A stretch of 64,000 nt of DNA from Bacteroidota bacterium (GTDB lineage: Bacteria; Bacteroidota; Bacteroidia; JAHEXY01): the NCBI GenBank assembly GCA_023251875.1, contig JAHEXY010000008.1:124001-188000 (forward strand). The letters run 5' to 3'. Under the pieces are notes generated by a model. The model was not told the origin of the DNA. It made no database searches and saw only the letters and a list, made by a program, of their open reading frames with translations. A program made the translations under genes and the position numbers. Shown in pieces: positions 15,956-24,909 of this stretch. The stretch's first letter is position 1, and every line of letters starts with the position of its first letter.

Positions 15956-17125
15956 TTAGCTTTTCAAAGCCTGCTCTATATCACTAATAATATCTTCAAT
16001 ATTTTCTAAGCCAACTGAAATACGAATTAAGCTAGGTGTAATGCCAACAGATAATCTTTCTTGTTCACTTAATTTTGAATGAGTGGTGGAGGCTGGGTGC
16101 GTAGCAATGGTTCTAGTATCACCTAAATTTGCAGTAAGAGATGCCATTTTTAAAGCATTTAAAAATAGCTTTCCTTTTTCAAATCCTTTTTTTAATTCAA
16201 ATGTTATAATGCCTCCGCCTTGTTTCATTTGTTTTTTGGCAATCTTGTATTGTGGATGAGATTTTAGAAAAGGATATTTTACATTTATTACAGATTTATT
16301 CGTTTCTAAATATTGGGCTAGTTTCATTGCATTTTCAGAATGCCTATCCATTCTTACAGCTAGTGTTTCCAAACTTTTTGAAAGCATCCAAGCATTAAAA
16401 GGAGAAAGCGAAGGGCCTGTACTTCTGCAAAAAGTATAAATTTCATTGATCAATTCTTTTTTTCCTACTACAATTCCTCCTAGTACACGGCCTTGCCCAT
16501 CAATATATTTTGTGGCAGAATGGGTAATCAAATGCGCTCCATATTTTATTGGTTGCTGCAAATAGGGTGTTGCAAAGCAATTATCTACATTTAAAATAAG
16601 TTTATGTTTATTTGCTAATTTCCCTAGCCAATTTAAATCAATTATATCTACACCGGGATTAGATGGCGTTTCAACAAAAATCATTTTGGTGTTTTTCTGA
16701 ATTAATTTTTCCCATGTTTCGGGTTTATTCATATCAGCATAAGAATACGTGATTCCCCATTTGGGCAGAAATTTAGTTATTACGGTATGTGTAGAGCCAA
16801 AAATGGAAGCAGAAGATAGAATATGATCTCCACTTTTTAACAAAGCCATAAAACTTGCAAATACAGCAGCCATGCCGGAAGCAGTTGCATAGCCTGCTTC
16901 AGCACCTTCTAACAAACACATTTTTTCTACAAACTCATTTGTATTGGGGTTAGAGAATCTGCTGTAAATATAGGCTTGTTCTTCATCTGCAAATACAGCC
17001 CGCATTTGTTCGGCTGTATCAAATGTAAAACTAGAAGTAAGATAAAGAGGAACGGAATGTTCTCTATTTCCTGTTCTTTTATCTTGCGTTCTTATGGCGA
17101 GTGTTTCGAAGTGCTTAGGATTCAT
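15956..17125 (-). CDS. metZ: O-succinylhomoserine sulfhydrylase / cystathionine gamma-synthase family
   Basis: A 389-residue Cys/Met metabolism PLP enzyme. YSRFSNPNT near the start, ASGMAAVFA, VETPSNPGVDI, and the PLP-lysine motif THSATKYIDGQGRVLGG identify the family. The last motif (with GQGR) is typical of MetZ rather than MetB. MetZ converts O-succinylhomoserine (or the acetyl ester) and sulfide to homocysteine. A homoserine acyltransferase, metX, lies 3.8 kb away at 20961, so the two probably act in sequence. Between them sit a restriction-modification enzyme, its small partner and osmC. Substrate preference cannot be fixed by sequence here. Confidence 0.88.
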   Translation of the reverse strand: MNPKHFETLAIRTQDKRTGNREHSVPLYLTSSFTFDTAEQMRAVFADEEQAYIYSRFSNPNTNEFVEKMCLLEGAEAGYATASGMAAVFASFMALLKSGDHILSSASIFGSTHTVITKFLPKWGITYSYADMNKPETWEKLIQKNTKMIFVETPSNPGVDIIDLNWLGKLANKHKLILNVDNCFATPYLQQPIKYGAHLITHSATKYIDGQGRVLGGIVVGKKELINEIYTFCRSTGPSLSPFNAWMLSKSLETLAVRMDRHSENAMKLAQYLETNKSVINVKYPFLKSHPQYKIAKKQMKQGGGIITFELKKGFEKGKLFLNALKMASLTANLGDTRTIATHPASTTHSKLSEQERLSVGITPSLIRISVGLENIEDIISDIEQALKS

Positions 17126-17156
17126 TTAATTATTTTTTTAGGGATAGATTTATTGT

Positions 17157-17387
17157 TCAGCTTAAATAGTCCCAAGCTTGTTCTTCATTTCCTTTCTTCA
17201 CAATGATTGCTTCTTCGAGTAGGTCTATTCTGTTTTTGACGTATTCTGATATAAAAATAGCATTGGGATAACCTATATATCTTTTTCTTAAATCTTCTAA
17301 TTCATCAAAAGACCAATAGCTTAGAATAGATATTGTCATGTATCTTTCATTTGTAAAAGTTGCTAATATTTCTTCCTTGCTTTTCAT
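17157..17387 (-). CDS. Small protein overlapping the type IIG enzyme gene
   Basis: A 76-residue acidic and aromatic protein (starts MKSKEEILATFTNERYMTIS, contains ILSYWSFDELEDLRKRY). Its ATG overlaps the stop of the restriction-modification gene in an ATGA junction, so the two are translationally coupled. I recognise no domain; it is predicted mostly helical and soluble. Possible roles are a controller, a specificity or inhibitor subunit, or an anti-nuclease factor. These are inference from coupling only. Confidence 0.6.
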   Translation of the reverse strand: MKSKEEILATFTNERYMTISILSYWSFDELEDLRKRYIGYPNAIFISEYVKNRIDLLEEAIIVKKGNEEQAWDYLS

Positions 17388-20311
17388 CTTCCTTCTACAA
17401 TTTCTATTTCTTCTTTTGATAGTTCATATAGTTTATAAACAGCTAAATTTATTTGATCTTCACAATGTTTAATTTTTCTTTTAATTTGGTCAATTCTACT
17501 TTCAAGTTTTGTTATTTGTATTTCTTGATTTAAGCTAAAAAGTTCATCAACATATTTTGTGATTTCAATAGCAAGTTTGTGATCAATTTTTTTAGGGAAT
17601 GGTATTTTTTCTGTGGTAGTTGAGTCGAAATGCATTGTTCTTATCGCGTTTGCAAAAATAAATTTATAGGTATACCAGTTGCATAAAGTAGAACTTAAAA
17701 TTGCAAGAACAACTTTGTTATTAATGTTTGGCTTACATTCTAGTTGGTTAACCGTGTCAATTATAACAGTATTTTTTTCAAATATGTTTCCTAGAGAGCC
17801 AATTATTTGAATGTGCGGATAAGGGTTTTGTATGTGAGCAACAATATTCTGAACTAAAACTGAATTTTGTTTTATAAATGCTTTCTGATCTATAACTAAC
17901 TTGCTATTTATTTTTCCTTTTATATCAGAATTATAAGAATATCGTTTTATTTGTTTTCCGCCTATAACAATTAAATTTCCTTTTTCACATATGTTTTTTT
18001 GGAGCATTGCCCCTCTTTGGTTGGTTACTACATCATTTAAAGCTTGGTGATTTCTCTTTAATTTTATTCCTGTTTGTATTTCTTCTTCCCGAATACCATT
18101 TAGAATAAAGTCGAACTCTCTGCAAATATTTTTGGTAATGATAGCTGTATATTTAAATTTCTCTTTTTCAATAATTAAGCTATTAAATGATTTATTGTCG
18201 GATTCATTTTGAGAGATTATAATACTCATCTCTAACTTTACCTCTTTCCAAACTTTTCCGCAATCTACAATATGTGTTAAATCATTTAATACAACATCTC
18301 TAGTTTTCTTCCAATTAGAAGCAAATGTAAATGATTTAGGTATAATAAAACCACACAATCCATTTTGTTTGAGTAATCTCTTTGCTTGAACTAAAAACAA
18401 TGCCGCAGTATCTGTATTGCCTACAAAATATTTATTTAAGCAATAGTTTTGAATATCTGTACTTAACTCTGCTCCATAAGGAGGATTTCCTATAACTATA
18501 TCAAATCCACCAAAGTCTTGTTCTTTTGAATAGCTGACATCGGGCTCTTTTAGAATATATTTACTTATTAACCCATCTGTTTCATTACTAATAGTTTTTA
18601 TTTTTTGAAATTGATTTTTAAAATCAAAATTATCTTTTGACTTTTTTGTTTTAAAAATGCTAGGGAATTCTACTTGCCAATTAAATGGTTTAATCTTTTT
18701 TTCATCAGATAAATTGAAAAGAGATTTATAAACATCTGTATCAATTAAACTATTCCCACATTTTATATTGTTTTCCAATGAGGGTAATATTCTTTCATGA
18801 AACATTTTTAATTGATGGTTAATGCTGGCTTCTGTTTCGCCTTCCATGCATTTGAGCAAGAGAGATAGTTTTGTTACTTCTACCGCGTTTACATCAATAT
18901 CAACTCCGTAAATATTATTGAGTAGTATTTCTTTTTTTATTGCCGTTGTTAAATCTCCATTGGGCGTTAATACATCTGTTTTAATTCCCTTCCTTTTTGT
19001 TGGTGGAACCGAGTCTTGGTAATATTTTTTATGCCAATCTAACAAATATTGATAGGCTCCCAGTAAAAAACTACCACTACCACAAGCAGGGTCAACAATT
19101 TTTATTTTACTAACTTCTTTAGGAGACATCCCCATGCCCCCTTTTAAGGGTGAACCAATCAGTTTTCCAACCGTGTGCTCTACAATATAATCTACAATAT
19201 ATTGAGGTGTATAGTACACACCACCGGCTTTTCGTACTTCAGGTTTTTCTTCAATTTTTGCGTTATGGGCAGGTGTAATACGTATTACTTTTCCAAGAAA
19301 TTGTTCGTAAGCGCTTCCTAAAATTTCAACGGGCATTACTGAAAATTCATAAATGCTTTCGGGCAAGTAAAGCTCGCTTACAATATTTTTTATAACCTTA
19401 TTGTCTATTGTAAGCTTGGCACTAAGGGTATCTTTATTAAAATCAAATAATCCTGAATTATATTTATCATCGGCCTGCTCAAATAAACGAAATAAGTTTT
19501 TATAGTAGTCGCCTTCTGTTTTAGCATCAAGGCAACTTTTTAAGTTATTTTCAGGTTCAATTAATCTGGCTTCGGCAATACGCAAAAATATAATACGATC
19601 GATGGTTTGCTGAACAACAAAATTGATTTCGTCTTCATTTAAATTTTTGTTGTTTAACGCAATGCTCGTAGCAAGGTAGGTTCTCCAATCGTCAAGAGAT
19701 TTAAGAAATTCTTTATCAACGGTTGCTGTTCCTTTTTTGTAGGTATCACTCTTTATATAATTGTCAAAACCTCCTTTTTGTACAGCCTCTTTGCTAAATG
19801 TTTGCCAAATAAAATCGAACTTATTTAAATAATCTCTAAAGGTAAAATACTCTATTCTGGCAATTTGGGCTTTGTCTTTTTGATTGGGTTTTTTGGTACA
19901 ATCGTAAACAGTAAATTCTTCGAAATCGGTAATAATGCTAATGGCAAGTTTGCAGTTCCAGCCATACCTGCGCACTTGAAATGCTGGTCCGGTATCTTCT
20001 TTTACAAATACACTTGGTTTTTTAGCTTCTACAAAAAAAAGTCGCTTACCGCCTGAAAGTTTAAATGAATAATCTGGGGCTTTAGTTGTTTTACCTATTC
20101 TAATTTTGTCTTCATGTATAACTTCTCTATAAGCCTCTGCATAACTATTTTCATTATCCACATCCCAACCCAATGCCTTAAAAAATGGATCAATGAAATC
20201 TTTACGTGTTTGCGTTTCGTTGTATTCGCTTTTTTTGTAAGAAGCAATTTGCTCTTCAAAACGCTGAACAAGTTCCGCAATTTTTTTATAGGCAGTTTCT
20301 TGAGGTGTCAT
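17384..20311 (-). CDS. Type IIG restriction-modification enzyme (Eco57I/BREX-PglX-like methylase with N-terminal nuclease)
   Basis: A 975-residue single-chain enzyme. The N-terminus (about 30-110) looks like a PD-(D/E)xK nuclease: RKDFIDPFFKALGWD, then PDYSF with Asp80 and VEAKKP with Glu95 and Lys97. A helical linker leads to an adenine methyltransferase domain with motif I DPACGSGSF (407-415) and motif IV NPPY (609-612). The C-terminal third has the target-recognition and helical character of Eco57I/TaqI-type proteins. It should methylate N6-adenine and cut at a distance. No separate specificity subunit is seen. Residues about 386-395 (GSPLKGGMGM) are encoded by an in-frame palindromic repeat just before motif I. 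It is insertion-like DNA between metZ and metX. Confidence 0.88.
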   Translation of the reverse strand: MTPQETAYKKIAELVQRFEEQIASYKKSEYNETQTRKDFIDPFFKALGWDVDNENSYAEAYREVIHEDKIRIGKTTKAPDYSFKLSGGKRLFFVEAKKPSVFVKEDTGPAFQVRRYGWNCKLAISIITDFEEFTVYDCTKKPNQKDKAQIARIEYFTFRDYLNKFDFIWQTFSKEAVQKGGFDNYIKSDTYKKGTATVDKEFLKSLDDWRTYLATSIALNNKNLNEDEINFVVQQTIDRIIFLRIAEARLIEPENNLKSCLDAKTEGDYYKNLFRLFEQADDKYNSGLFDFNKDTLSAKLTIDNKVIKNIVSELYLPESIYEFSVMPVEILGSAYEQFLGKVIRITPAHNAKIEEKPEVRKAGGVYYTPQYIVDYIVEHTVGKLIGSPLKGGMGMSPKEVSKIKIVDPACGSGSFLLGAYQYLLDWHKKYYQDSVPPTKRKGIKTDVLTPNGDLTTAIKKEILLNNIYGVDIDVNAVEVTKLSLLLKCMEGETEASINHQLKMFHERILPSLENNIKCGNSLIDTDVYKSLFNLSDEKKIKPFNWQVEFPSIFKTKKSKDNFDFKNQFQKIKTISNETDGLISKYILKEPDVSYSKEQDFGGFDIVIGNPPYGAELSTDIQNYCLNKYFVGNTDTAALFLVQAKRLLKQNGLCGFIIPKSFTFASNWKKTRDVVLNDLTHIVDCGKVWKEVKLEMSIIISQNESDNKSFNSLIIEKEKFKYTAIITKNICREFDFILNGIREEEIQTGIKLKRNHQALNDVVTNQRGAMLQKNICEKGNLIVIGGKQIKRYSYNSDIKGKINSKLVIDQKAFIKQNSVLVQNIVAHIQNPYPHIQIIGSLGNIFEKNTVIIDTVNQLECKPNINNKVVLAILSSTLCNWYTYKFIFANAIRTMHFDSTTTEKIPFPKKIDHKLAIEITKYVDELFSLNQEIQITKLESRIDQIKRKIKHCEDQINLAVYKLYELSKEEIEIVEGR
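19128..19155. repeat. C/G-rich palindromic repeat inside the type IIG gene (copy B)
   Basis: CCCCCTTTTAAGGGTGAACC with flanking CCCCATG on one side fits the repeat family in shortened form. It is read in frame as GSPLKGGMGM, close upstream of methyltransferase motif I. The peptide breaks an otherwise conserved-looking stretch between HTVGKLI and PKEVSKIKIVDPACG. Confidence 0.65.
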
Positions 20312-20403
20312 TTTGGAGTTGAGAGTATCAACGGCTAATTTAAGATTTTATCTCTGTTAAATTGTAACTTAAGGGAGTTTTTTAAAAATTGATTTTTTTG
20401 CTT

Positions 20404-20432
20404 CCTCACCCTTAATCCCTCTCCAAGAGATG
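20404..20432. repeat. C/G-rich palindromic repeat (copy C, degenerate)
   Basis: CCTCACCCTTAATCCCTCTCC followed by AAGAGATGG. This is the left half of the family unit with a worn right arm. It lies in the spacer between osmC and the type IIG gene. Confidence 0.6.
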
Positions 20433-20460
20433 GACATAAATTGTAATTTTTAAAAAGCCC

Positions 20461-20874
20461 TTAATAAAGCTGTACCTCCCAAGTAATCTTAGCAGTTTTT
20501 TCCAATGTTTTAGCCACAGAACAATATTTTTCCATTGATAAAGCAACGGCCCTTTCTGCTTTTCCTCTATCTATATTTCCGGTTAATTTATAAATAATGT
20601 GAAATGAAGTAAACATATTGGCAGTTTGTCCTGTTTCTCTTTCAGCTTCAATGCTAATTTGAAAATCAGTAATTTCTTGTTTTTGTTTTTTTAGAATTAA
20701 AGTAATATCAATAGCACTACAACCACCTAATGCCATTGGCAAAAGCTGCGTTGGACGAACACCTTTGTTTTCTCCACCTATATCTGGCGAAGCATCCATA
20801 TTTATAATTTGACCTTCTTCATTGCTGGCTTCAAAATTGAAAGCATCATTTTTTCTTTTGAGTTCAATTCGCAT
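20461..20874 (-). CDS. OsmC/Ohr-family peroxiredoxin-like protein
   Basis: A 137-residue protein with the OsmC fold pattern: N-terminal strands, GVRPTQLLPMALGGCSAIDIT carrying the first family Cys, and a second Cys in MEKYCSVAKTLE near the C-terminus. The two cysteines reduce organic hydroperoxides in this family; YhfA-like members have unknown substrates. It is divergent from metX across an 86-base spacer with a strong palindrome. A role in peroxide defence is family knowledge, not shown here. Confidence 0.88.
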   Translation of the reverse strand: MRIELKRKNDAFNFEASNEEGQIINMDASPDIGGENKGVRPTQLLPMALGGCSAIDITLILKKQKQEITDFQISIEAERETGQTANMFTSFHIIYKLTGNIDRGKAERAVALSMEKYCSVAKTLEKTAKITWEVQLY

Positions 20875-20886
20875 AATAATTTCTGA

Positions 20887-20911
20887 TTTTGGCTAATGCT
20901 ATTAGCCAAAA
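20887..20911. promoter_or_regulatory. 10-bp palindrome in the osmC-metX divergent spacer
   Basis: TTTTGGCTAA (20887-20896) pairs perfectly with TTAGCCAAAA (20902-20911) across five bases. It lies between two divergent start codons, 13 bases from osmC and 50 bases from the metX ATG. That position suits an operator or 5' UTR hairpin; the A-tract after it does not fit a plus-strand terminator. No SAM riboswitch features are seen. Confidence 0.45.
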
Positions 20912-20960
20912 GCTAACAGCAAATAAATTTATATATTTAGCCTTTAAGATAATAAAAAGA

Positions 20961-21977
20961 ATGAGCTACCAGCTTTACAAATACCCTAAATCGTTCCAAC
21001 TTGAATCAGGACAAACTCTGCCCGAAATAGAAATTGCATACCACACCTACGGAAAATTAAATGAAAAAAAAGATAATGTTATTTGGATATGCCATGCCTT
21101 AACTGCTAATGCTGATGCTGCAGATTGGTGGCATATTTTAGTTGGAGAGAAAAAAATATTTGATCATCAGCACTATTTTATAGTTTGTGCCAATATTCTG
21201 GGTTCTTGTTATGGAAGTTCGGGGCCATTAAGTATTAATCCTAGTACTCAAAAAACTTATTACAGTACATTTCCAAACATTACCATACGTGATATGGTAA
21301 ATGCTCATATACTACTCAAACTCCATTTAGGTATTGAAAAAATTAAAATTGGGGCAGCAGGATCAATGGGAGGGTATCAACTTTTAGAATGGAGTTTAAT
21401 GGAGCCCAATACATTTGATAAACTTGTTTTGCTAACTACAAGTGCGGCAGAATCTGCCTGGGGAATTGCCATACATACTGCCCAGCGATTGGCTATCGAA
21501 GCAGATACAAGTTGGAAAGACTTTACTGCAAATGCAGGAGCCAATGGAATAAAAGCAGCTCGTGCAATTGGAATGCTTACGTATCGTAATTATAAGCAAT
21601 TTCAAAAATCACAAACTGACGAAGAACATAAGCTGGATAATTTTAAAGCTTCATCTTATATTAATTATCAAGGCGAAAAATTAATGAAACGTTTTAATGC
21701 ATACAGCTACTGGTTACTTACAAAAGCTATGGATTCTCATAATATAGCTCGCAATAGAGGAAATATTGACGATGTATTAAAAAAAATAAACACACAAACA
21801 TTAATTATTGGCATTTCAAGCGATATGCTTTGTCCGATAGAAGAACAAATTTTTTTAGCTAAACATATTCCAAATGCTCAATTAGAAATAATAGACTCTC
21901 AATATGGACATGATGGATTTTTGGTGGAAGAAAAAGCAATTTCTGAAACAATCAATAATTGCCTTATTAGGAACTAA
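20961..21977 (+). CDS. metX: Homoserine O-acetyltransferase (MetX)
   Basis: A 338-residue alpha/beta hydrolase from the ATG at 20961; the frame is open 72 bases further upstream, but MSYQLYKYPKSFQLESGQTL is the standard family start. Motifs include CHALTAN, ADWW, and the nucleophile elbow GAAGSMGG (Ser in GxSxGG). C-terminal IGISSDMLCP and YGHDGFLVE carry the catalytic Asp and His. It acylates homoserine with acetyl-CoA (or succinyl-CoA in some MetX), feeding metZ. It overlaps the right flank of the palindrome-containing divergent region. Confidence 0.93.
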   Translation: MSYQLYKYPKSFQLESGQTLPEIEIAYHTYGKLNEKKDNVIWICHALTANADAADWWHILVGEKKIFDHQHYFIVCANILGSCYGSSGPLSINPSTQKTYYSTFPNITIRDMVNAHILLKLHLGIEKIKIGAAGSMGGYQLLEWSLMEPNTFDKLVLLTTSAAESAWGIAIHTAQRLAIEADTSWKDFTANAGANGIKAARAIGMLTYRNYKQFQKSQTDEEHKLDNFKASSYINYQGEKLMKRFNAYSYWLLTKAMDSHNIARNRGNIDDVLKKINTQTLIIGISSDMLCPIEEQIFLAKHIPNAQLEIIDSQYGHDGFLVEEKAISETINNCLIRN

Positions 21978-21983
21978 AATTTT

Positions 21984-23030
21984 CTACTCTCGTAATCTCA
22001 ACAAAGTAATTCCTATTAAAAGAATAAGTAAAGAAATGGCAATTCCGCACCAGAAGTATTTATTGTAAAGCATGAGTTGAGCTTTAGCAATAGTATTCAT
22101 GTGATAAATATGATTTTTCCAATAATCTATATTATAGTTTTCTACAGGCATTAATTTTTTCCCCACAAAAGAATGCGCTTGAATAGAAACTTGGTCATTA
22201 TTAGAAATAGAAAAATGCAAATAAGCATCTTCTTCACAATCGTTTATTCCACAAGCTAGAAAGGTAAGATTATGATCTTTTATTTTATGGTAAAAAAGAG
22301 AAAAACCATGATCGCCAGATAGCCAATAAACAGGTTTTTTATCTGATAAATTTACTAATTGAGGATAAATTTGATTTTTGAAAGTAGTGTCGTCATAACA
22401 TTGGTAAGATGAATTAATATCCTTAAAAACTTCCATGCAATTATCAATTGTTATCCACATGAGCTTATGTGAAAAAATAAATACATTTTTTATTGAATTA
22501 TCATGTAGTGCGCTATCTAATTTGTTTTTTAAAAAGGTAAGTTGTTCGCCTTCTAATTCGCAAAGTGCAATTTCGCTATCTAAAACAATGTATAATTCAC
22601 CTTTAATTTTAAAACTATAAATTGTTTTTCCAAAATGTGATTCATAAAAGGTCCTTCCGTACATCTCATGATTGCCAACAGCATTAAATATGGGAGAAGT
22701 GATTGTATTTAAAATCAGTGCTTGAAAATTAGAAAAACTCAAACTGTCGTTATTCCTATAAATATCTCCCATACCCATAATAAAGCTCGGTTGAAGTTTA
22801 TTGATGCTGTTAATATTTGCAAGCAAGGTTGATGAAGGCAAAATGGAACTTAAATTCATAATAGAACCATACCAATGCCCCCAGCTTATAAACGAATATG
22901 AAGCATTAGTTAAGCTATCCGATTTAATTACTTTTCCATTAAAGGTTGAAACTATATTTTCAGCAAAATTTAATTGGTAATTAAATAGCAGAAAAATACC
23001 AAATAGTAAAAATTTGAGTTTAGTAAGCAT
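21984..23030 (-). CDS. Exported metallophosphoesterase with C-terminal membrane anchor
   Basis: A 348-residue protein: signal peptide (1-23, LLFGIFLLFNYQLNFA), a calcineurin-like phosphoesterase body, and a C-terminal helix (about 326-345, GIAISLLILLIGITLLRL) ending in Arg/Glu. Metal-binding motifs MGMGDIY, VGNHEMYG and the later SGDHG are visible. The first motif, normally DxH, reads SWGHWYG, so one metal-ligand Asp appears to be missing. It is divergent from an Omp85 protein gene. It could be a periplasmic, inner-membrane-anchored phosphatase; the substrate is unknown. Confidence 0.7.
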   Translation of the reverse strand: MLTKLKFLLFGIFLLFNYQLNFAENIVSTFNGKVIKSDSLTNASYSFISWGHWYGSIMNLSSILPSSTLLANINSINKLQPSFIMGMGDIYRNNDSLSFSNFQALILNTITSPIFNAVGNHEMYGRTFYESHFGKTIYSFKIKGELYIVLDSEIALCELEGEQLTFLKNKLDSALHDNSIKNVFIFSHKLMWITIDNCMEVFKDINSSYQCYDDTTFKNQIYPQLVNLSDKKPVYWLSGDHGFSLFYHKIKDHNLTFLACGINDCEEDAYLHFSISNNDQVSIQAHSFVGKKLMPVENYNIDYWKNHIYHMNTIAKAQLMLYNKYFWCGIAISLLILLIGITLLRLRE

Positions 23031-23083
23031 CGCTGTTAAAGGGCTAATTGTTATATTGTCAAAAGTACTAAATAAAGACTGAT

Positions 23084-24847
23084 TTGCTTCAGAGCCTTTT
23101 TAATAAAATAACCTTACTAGTCTCAATACTTGTAATGTTTTTTGTGTTGGTTTCGTATTCTCAAAAGCCAATAAGTTTACAGGTTTTAGTGCATGATAGT
23201 ATTTTATCTTCTAAAGAAAAAGATGCATTATTAAAGCTACCTAATTCTGTTTCTTCACAAGAAATAAACCCTTTATTGCAACAATTACTTCTTAAGCTTT
23301 ATGAAAATGGCTATATCACAGCTTCCATAGATAGTGTAAAAAACGAAGCCTCACTTTGTCGCGTATATCTAAAAACAGAACATCAATTTAAATGGGTGAA
23401 ACTAACATATAAAAAAGCAGATGAAGAAATGCTAAGCAAATCAGGCTATAGAGATGCTTTATATAATAACAACACTTTTTCTGCTAAGCAATTTTCAAAT
23501 CTTGTTGAAAAAATATTAAACTATTGCGAAAATAACGGATACCCTTTTTCGACAGTAAAATTAGATAGCATAAAGACAGATGAAAAATCTATAGGTGCAT
23601 ATTTAGAGATAGAAAAAAATAAAAAAATAACTATTGATAGTGTTCTCATCAAAGGCAATGCAAAAATTTCCCTTAATTACATTTACCATTATTTAGGTAT
23701 AGCTCCTGGCAGTTTGTATAATGAATCGGCAATTAGAAATATTTCATCTAAAATAAAGAGCCTTCCTTTTGTAAAAGAAACCAAACCTTATGAAGTTTAT
23801 TTCACAGAAAAAAATGCCCAAATTGTTTTGTATTTAGATAATAAATTGGCTAGCAGAATAAATGGTATTGCGGGTATTATGCCATCTGAAAATAAAGCGC
23901 AAAAATGGCAATTTACAGGTGATGCAGAAATAAAATCAATTAATGCCATAGGAAAAGGAGAGACCTTAAACTTGAATTGGAAAAAATTGAGTACAAAAAC
24001 TCAGGAATTAAACCTTTCATTGGTTTTACCCTATCTTATTAAAACTCCATTTGGGCTTGAATCTAATTTAAAAGTATACATAAAAGATACCCTTTACAGA
24101 ACCATTGATGTTGGAGGAGGAATTCAATATTACTACAGTGGTAATAATTATGTAAAAGCCTCCATTCAAAATTCCAGTTCTTCCATTATTTCAACTTCAC
24201 AATTTGCAACTATTACTACTTTGCCTTCTTATGCAGATTTTTCTTCTACTCTTTATGGAACGGGAGTTAAGATTGAAAAACTTGATTATCGTTATAACCC
24301 TCGTAAAGGTATTGTTGCTGATGTAAACATTGCTGCAGGACAAAAAACAATCAAGCAAAACGTATTTTTAGATGCTTCTTTATACGATGGACTAGATTTA
24401 AAAACCAGGCAAATAAAAGGCAGTGCCAAAATAGATACTTATATTCCTTTATCGAAACGATTTGTTTTAAATCTGGGCCTCAATGCTGCATTAATTAATA
24501 GCCCAACTATTTTTGAAAATGAGTTATTTAGACTAGGAGGCATTAATACGCTTAGAGGTTTTGATGATCAATCTATCTTAGCATCATCTTATGCCATTGG
24601 AACTATTGAATACCGTTATTTATTGGAACAAAACTCTTACATACATGTTTTTTTTAATGGAGCCTATTATGAGAACACAAGTAGAGGAAATGCTGTATAT
24701 GATACTCCATACGGTTTTGGTGCCGGTATTAGTTTTGAAACAAAGGCAGGCATTGTAAAGTTTGACTATGCATTGGGTAAGCAATTTGATAATCCCATTC
24801 TATTACGTGCAGGAAAAGTGCATGTGGGTTTGGTAGGGACGTTTTAA
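23084..24847 (+). CDS. Omp85-family outer-membrane protein (BamA/TamA-like)
   Basis: 587 residues. A signal peptide is followed by POTRA-like segments (about 40-260, with ITIDSVLIKGNAKISLNYIYHYLG) and a C-terminal 16-strand-type barrel (about 265-587) with the GGINTLRGFDDQS signature (the L6 loop R-G-F motif) and a terminal Phe. It is shorter than BamA (about 800) and nearer TamA or the small Omp85 proteins of Bacteroidota. These insert or secrete outer-membrane proteins. The start is TTG at 23084; an in-frame TAA lies 15 bases upstream and no ATG is better placed. It is divergent from the metallophosphoesterase gene. Confidence 0.83.
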   Translation: MLQSLFNKITLLVSILVMFFVLVSYSQKPISLQVLVHDSILSSKEKDALLKLPNSVSSQEINPLLQQLLLKLYENGYITASIDSVKNEASLCRVYLKTEHQFKWVKLTYKKADEEMLSKSGYRDALYNNNTFSAKQFSNLVEKILNYCENNGYPFSTVKLDSIKTDEKSIGAYLEIEKNKKITIDSVLIKGNAKISLNYIYHYLGIAPGSLYNESAIRNISSKIKSLPFVKETKPYEVYFTEKNAQIVLYLDNKLASRINGIAGIMPSENKAQKWQFTGDAEIKSINAIGKGETLNLNWKKLSTKTQELNLSLVLPYLIKTPFGLESNLKVYIKDTLYRTIDVGGGIQYYYSGNNYVKASIQNSSSSIISTSQFATITTLPSYADFSSTLYGTGVKIEKLDYRYNPRKGIVADVNIAAGQKTIKQNVFLDASLYDGLDLKTRQIKGSAKIDTYIPLSKRFVLNLGLNAALINSPTIFENELFRLGGINTLRGFDDQSILASSYAIGTIEYRYLLEQNSYIHVFFNGAYYENTSRGNAVYDTPYGFGAGISFETKAGIVKFDYALGKQFDNPILLRAGKVHVGLVGTF

Positions 24848-24909
24848 AATGCTTAAACTTCATTAATATTAAATGTTAAATTACATCTTAAGACTAGATA
24901 TTACTTACA

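Noticed and set aside
20875-20960. SAM riboswitch upstream of metX
   Set aside because: The 86-base spacer is too short for known SAM riboswitch classes, and only a single palindrome is present.
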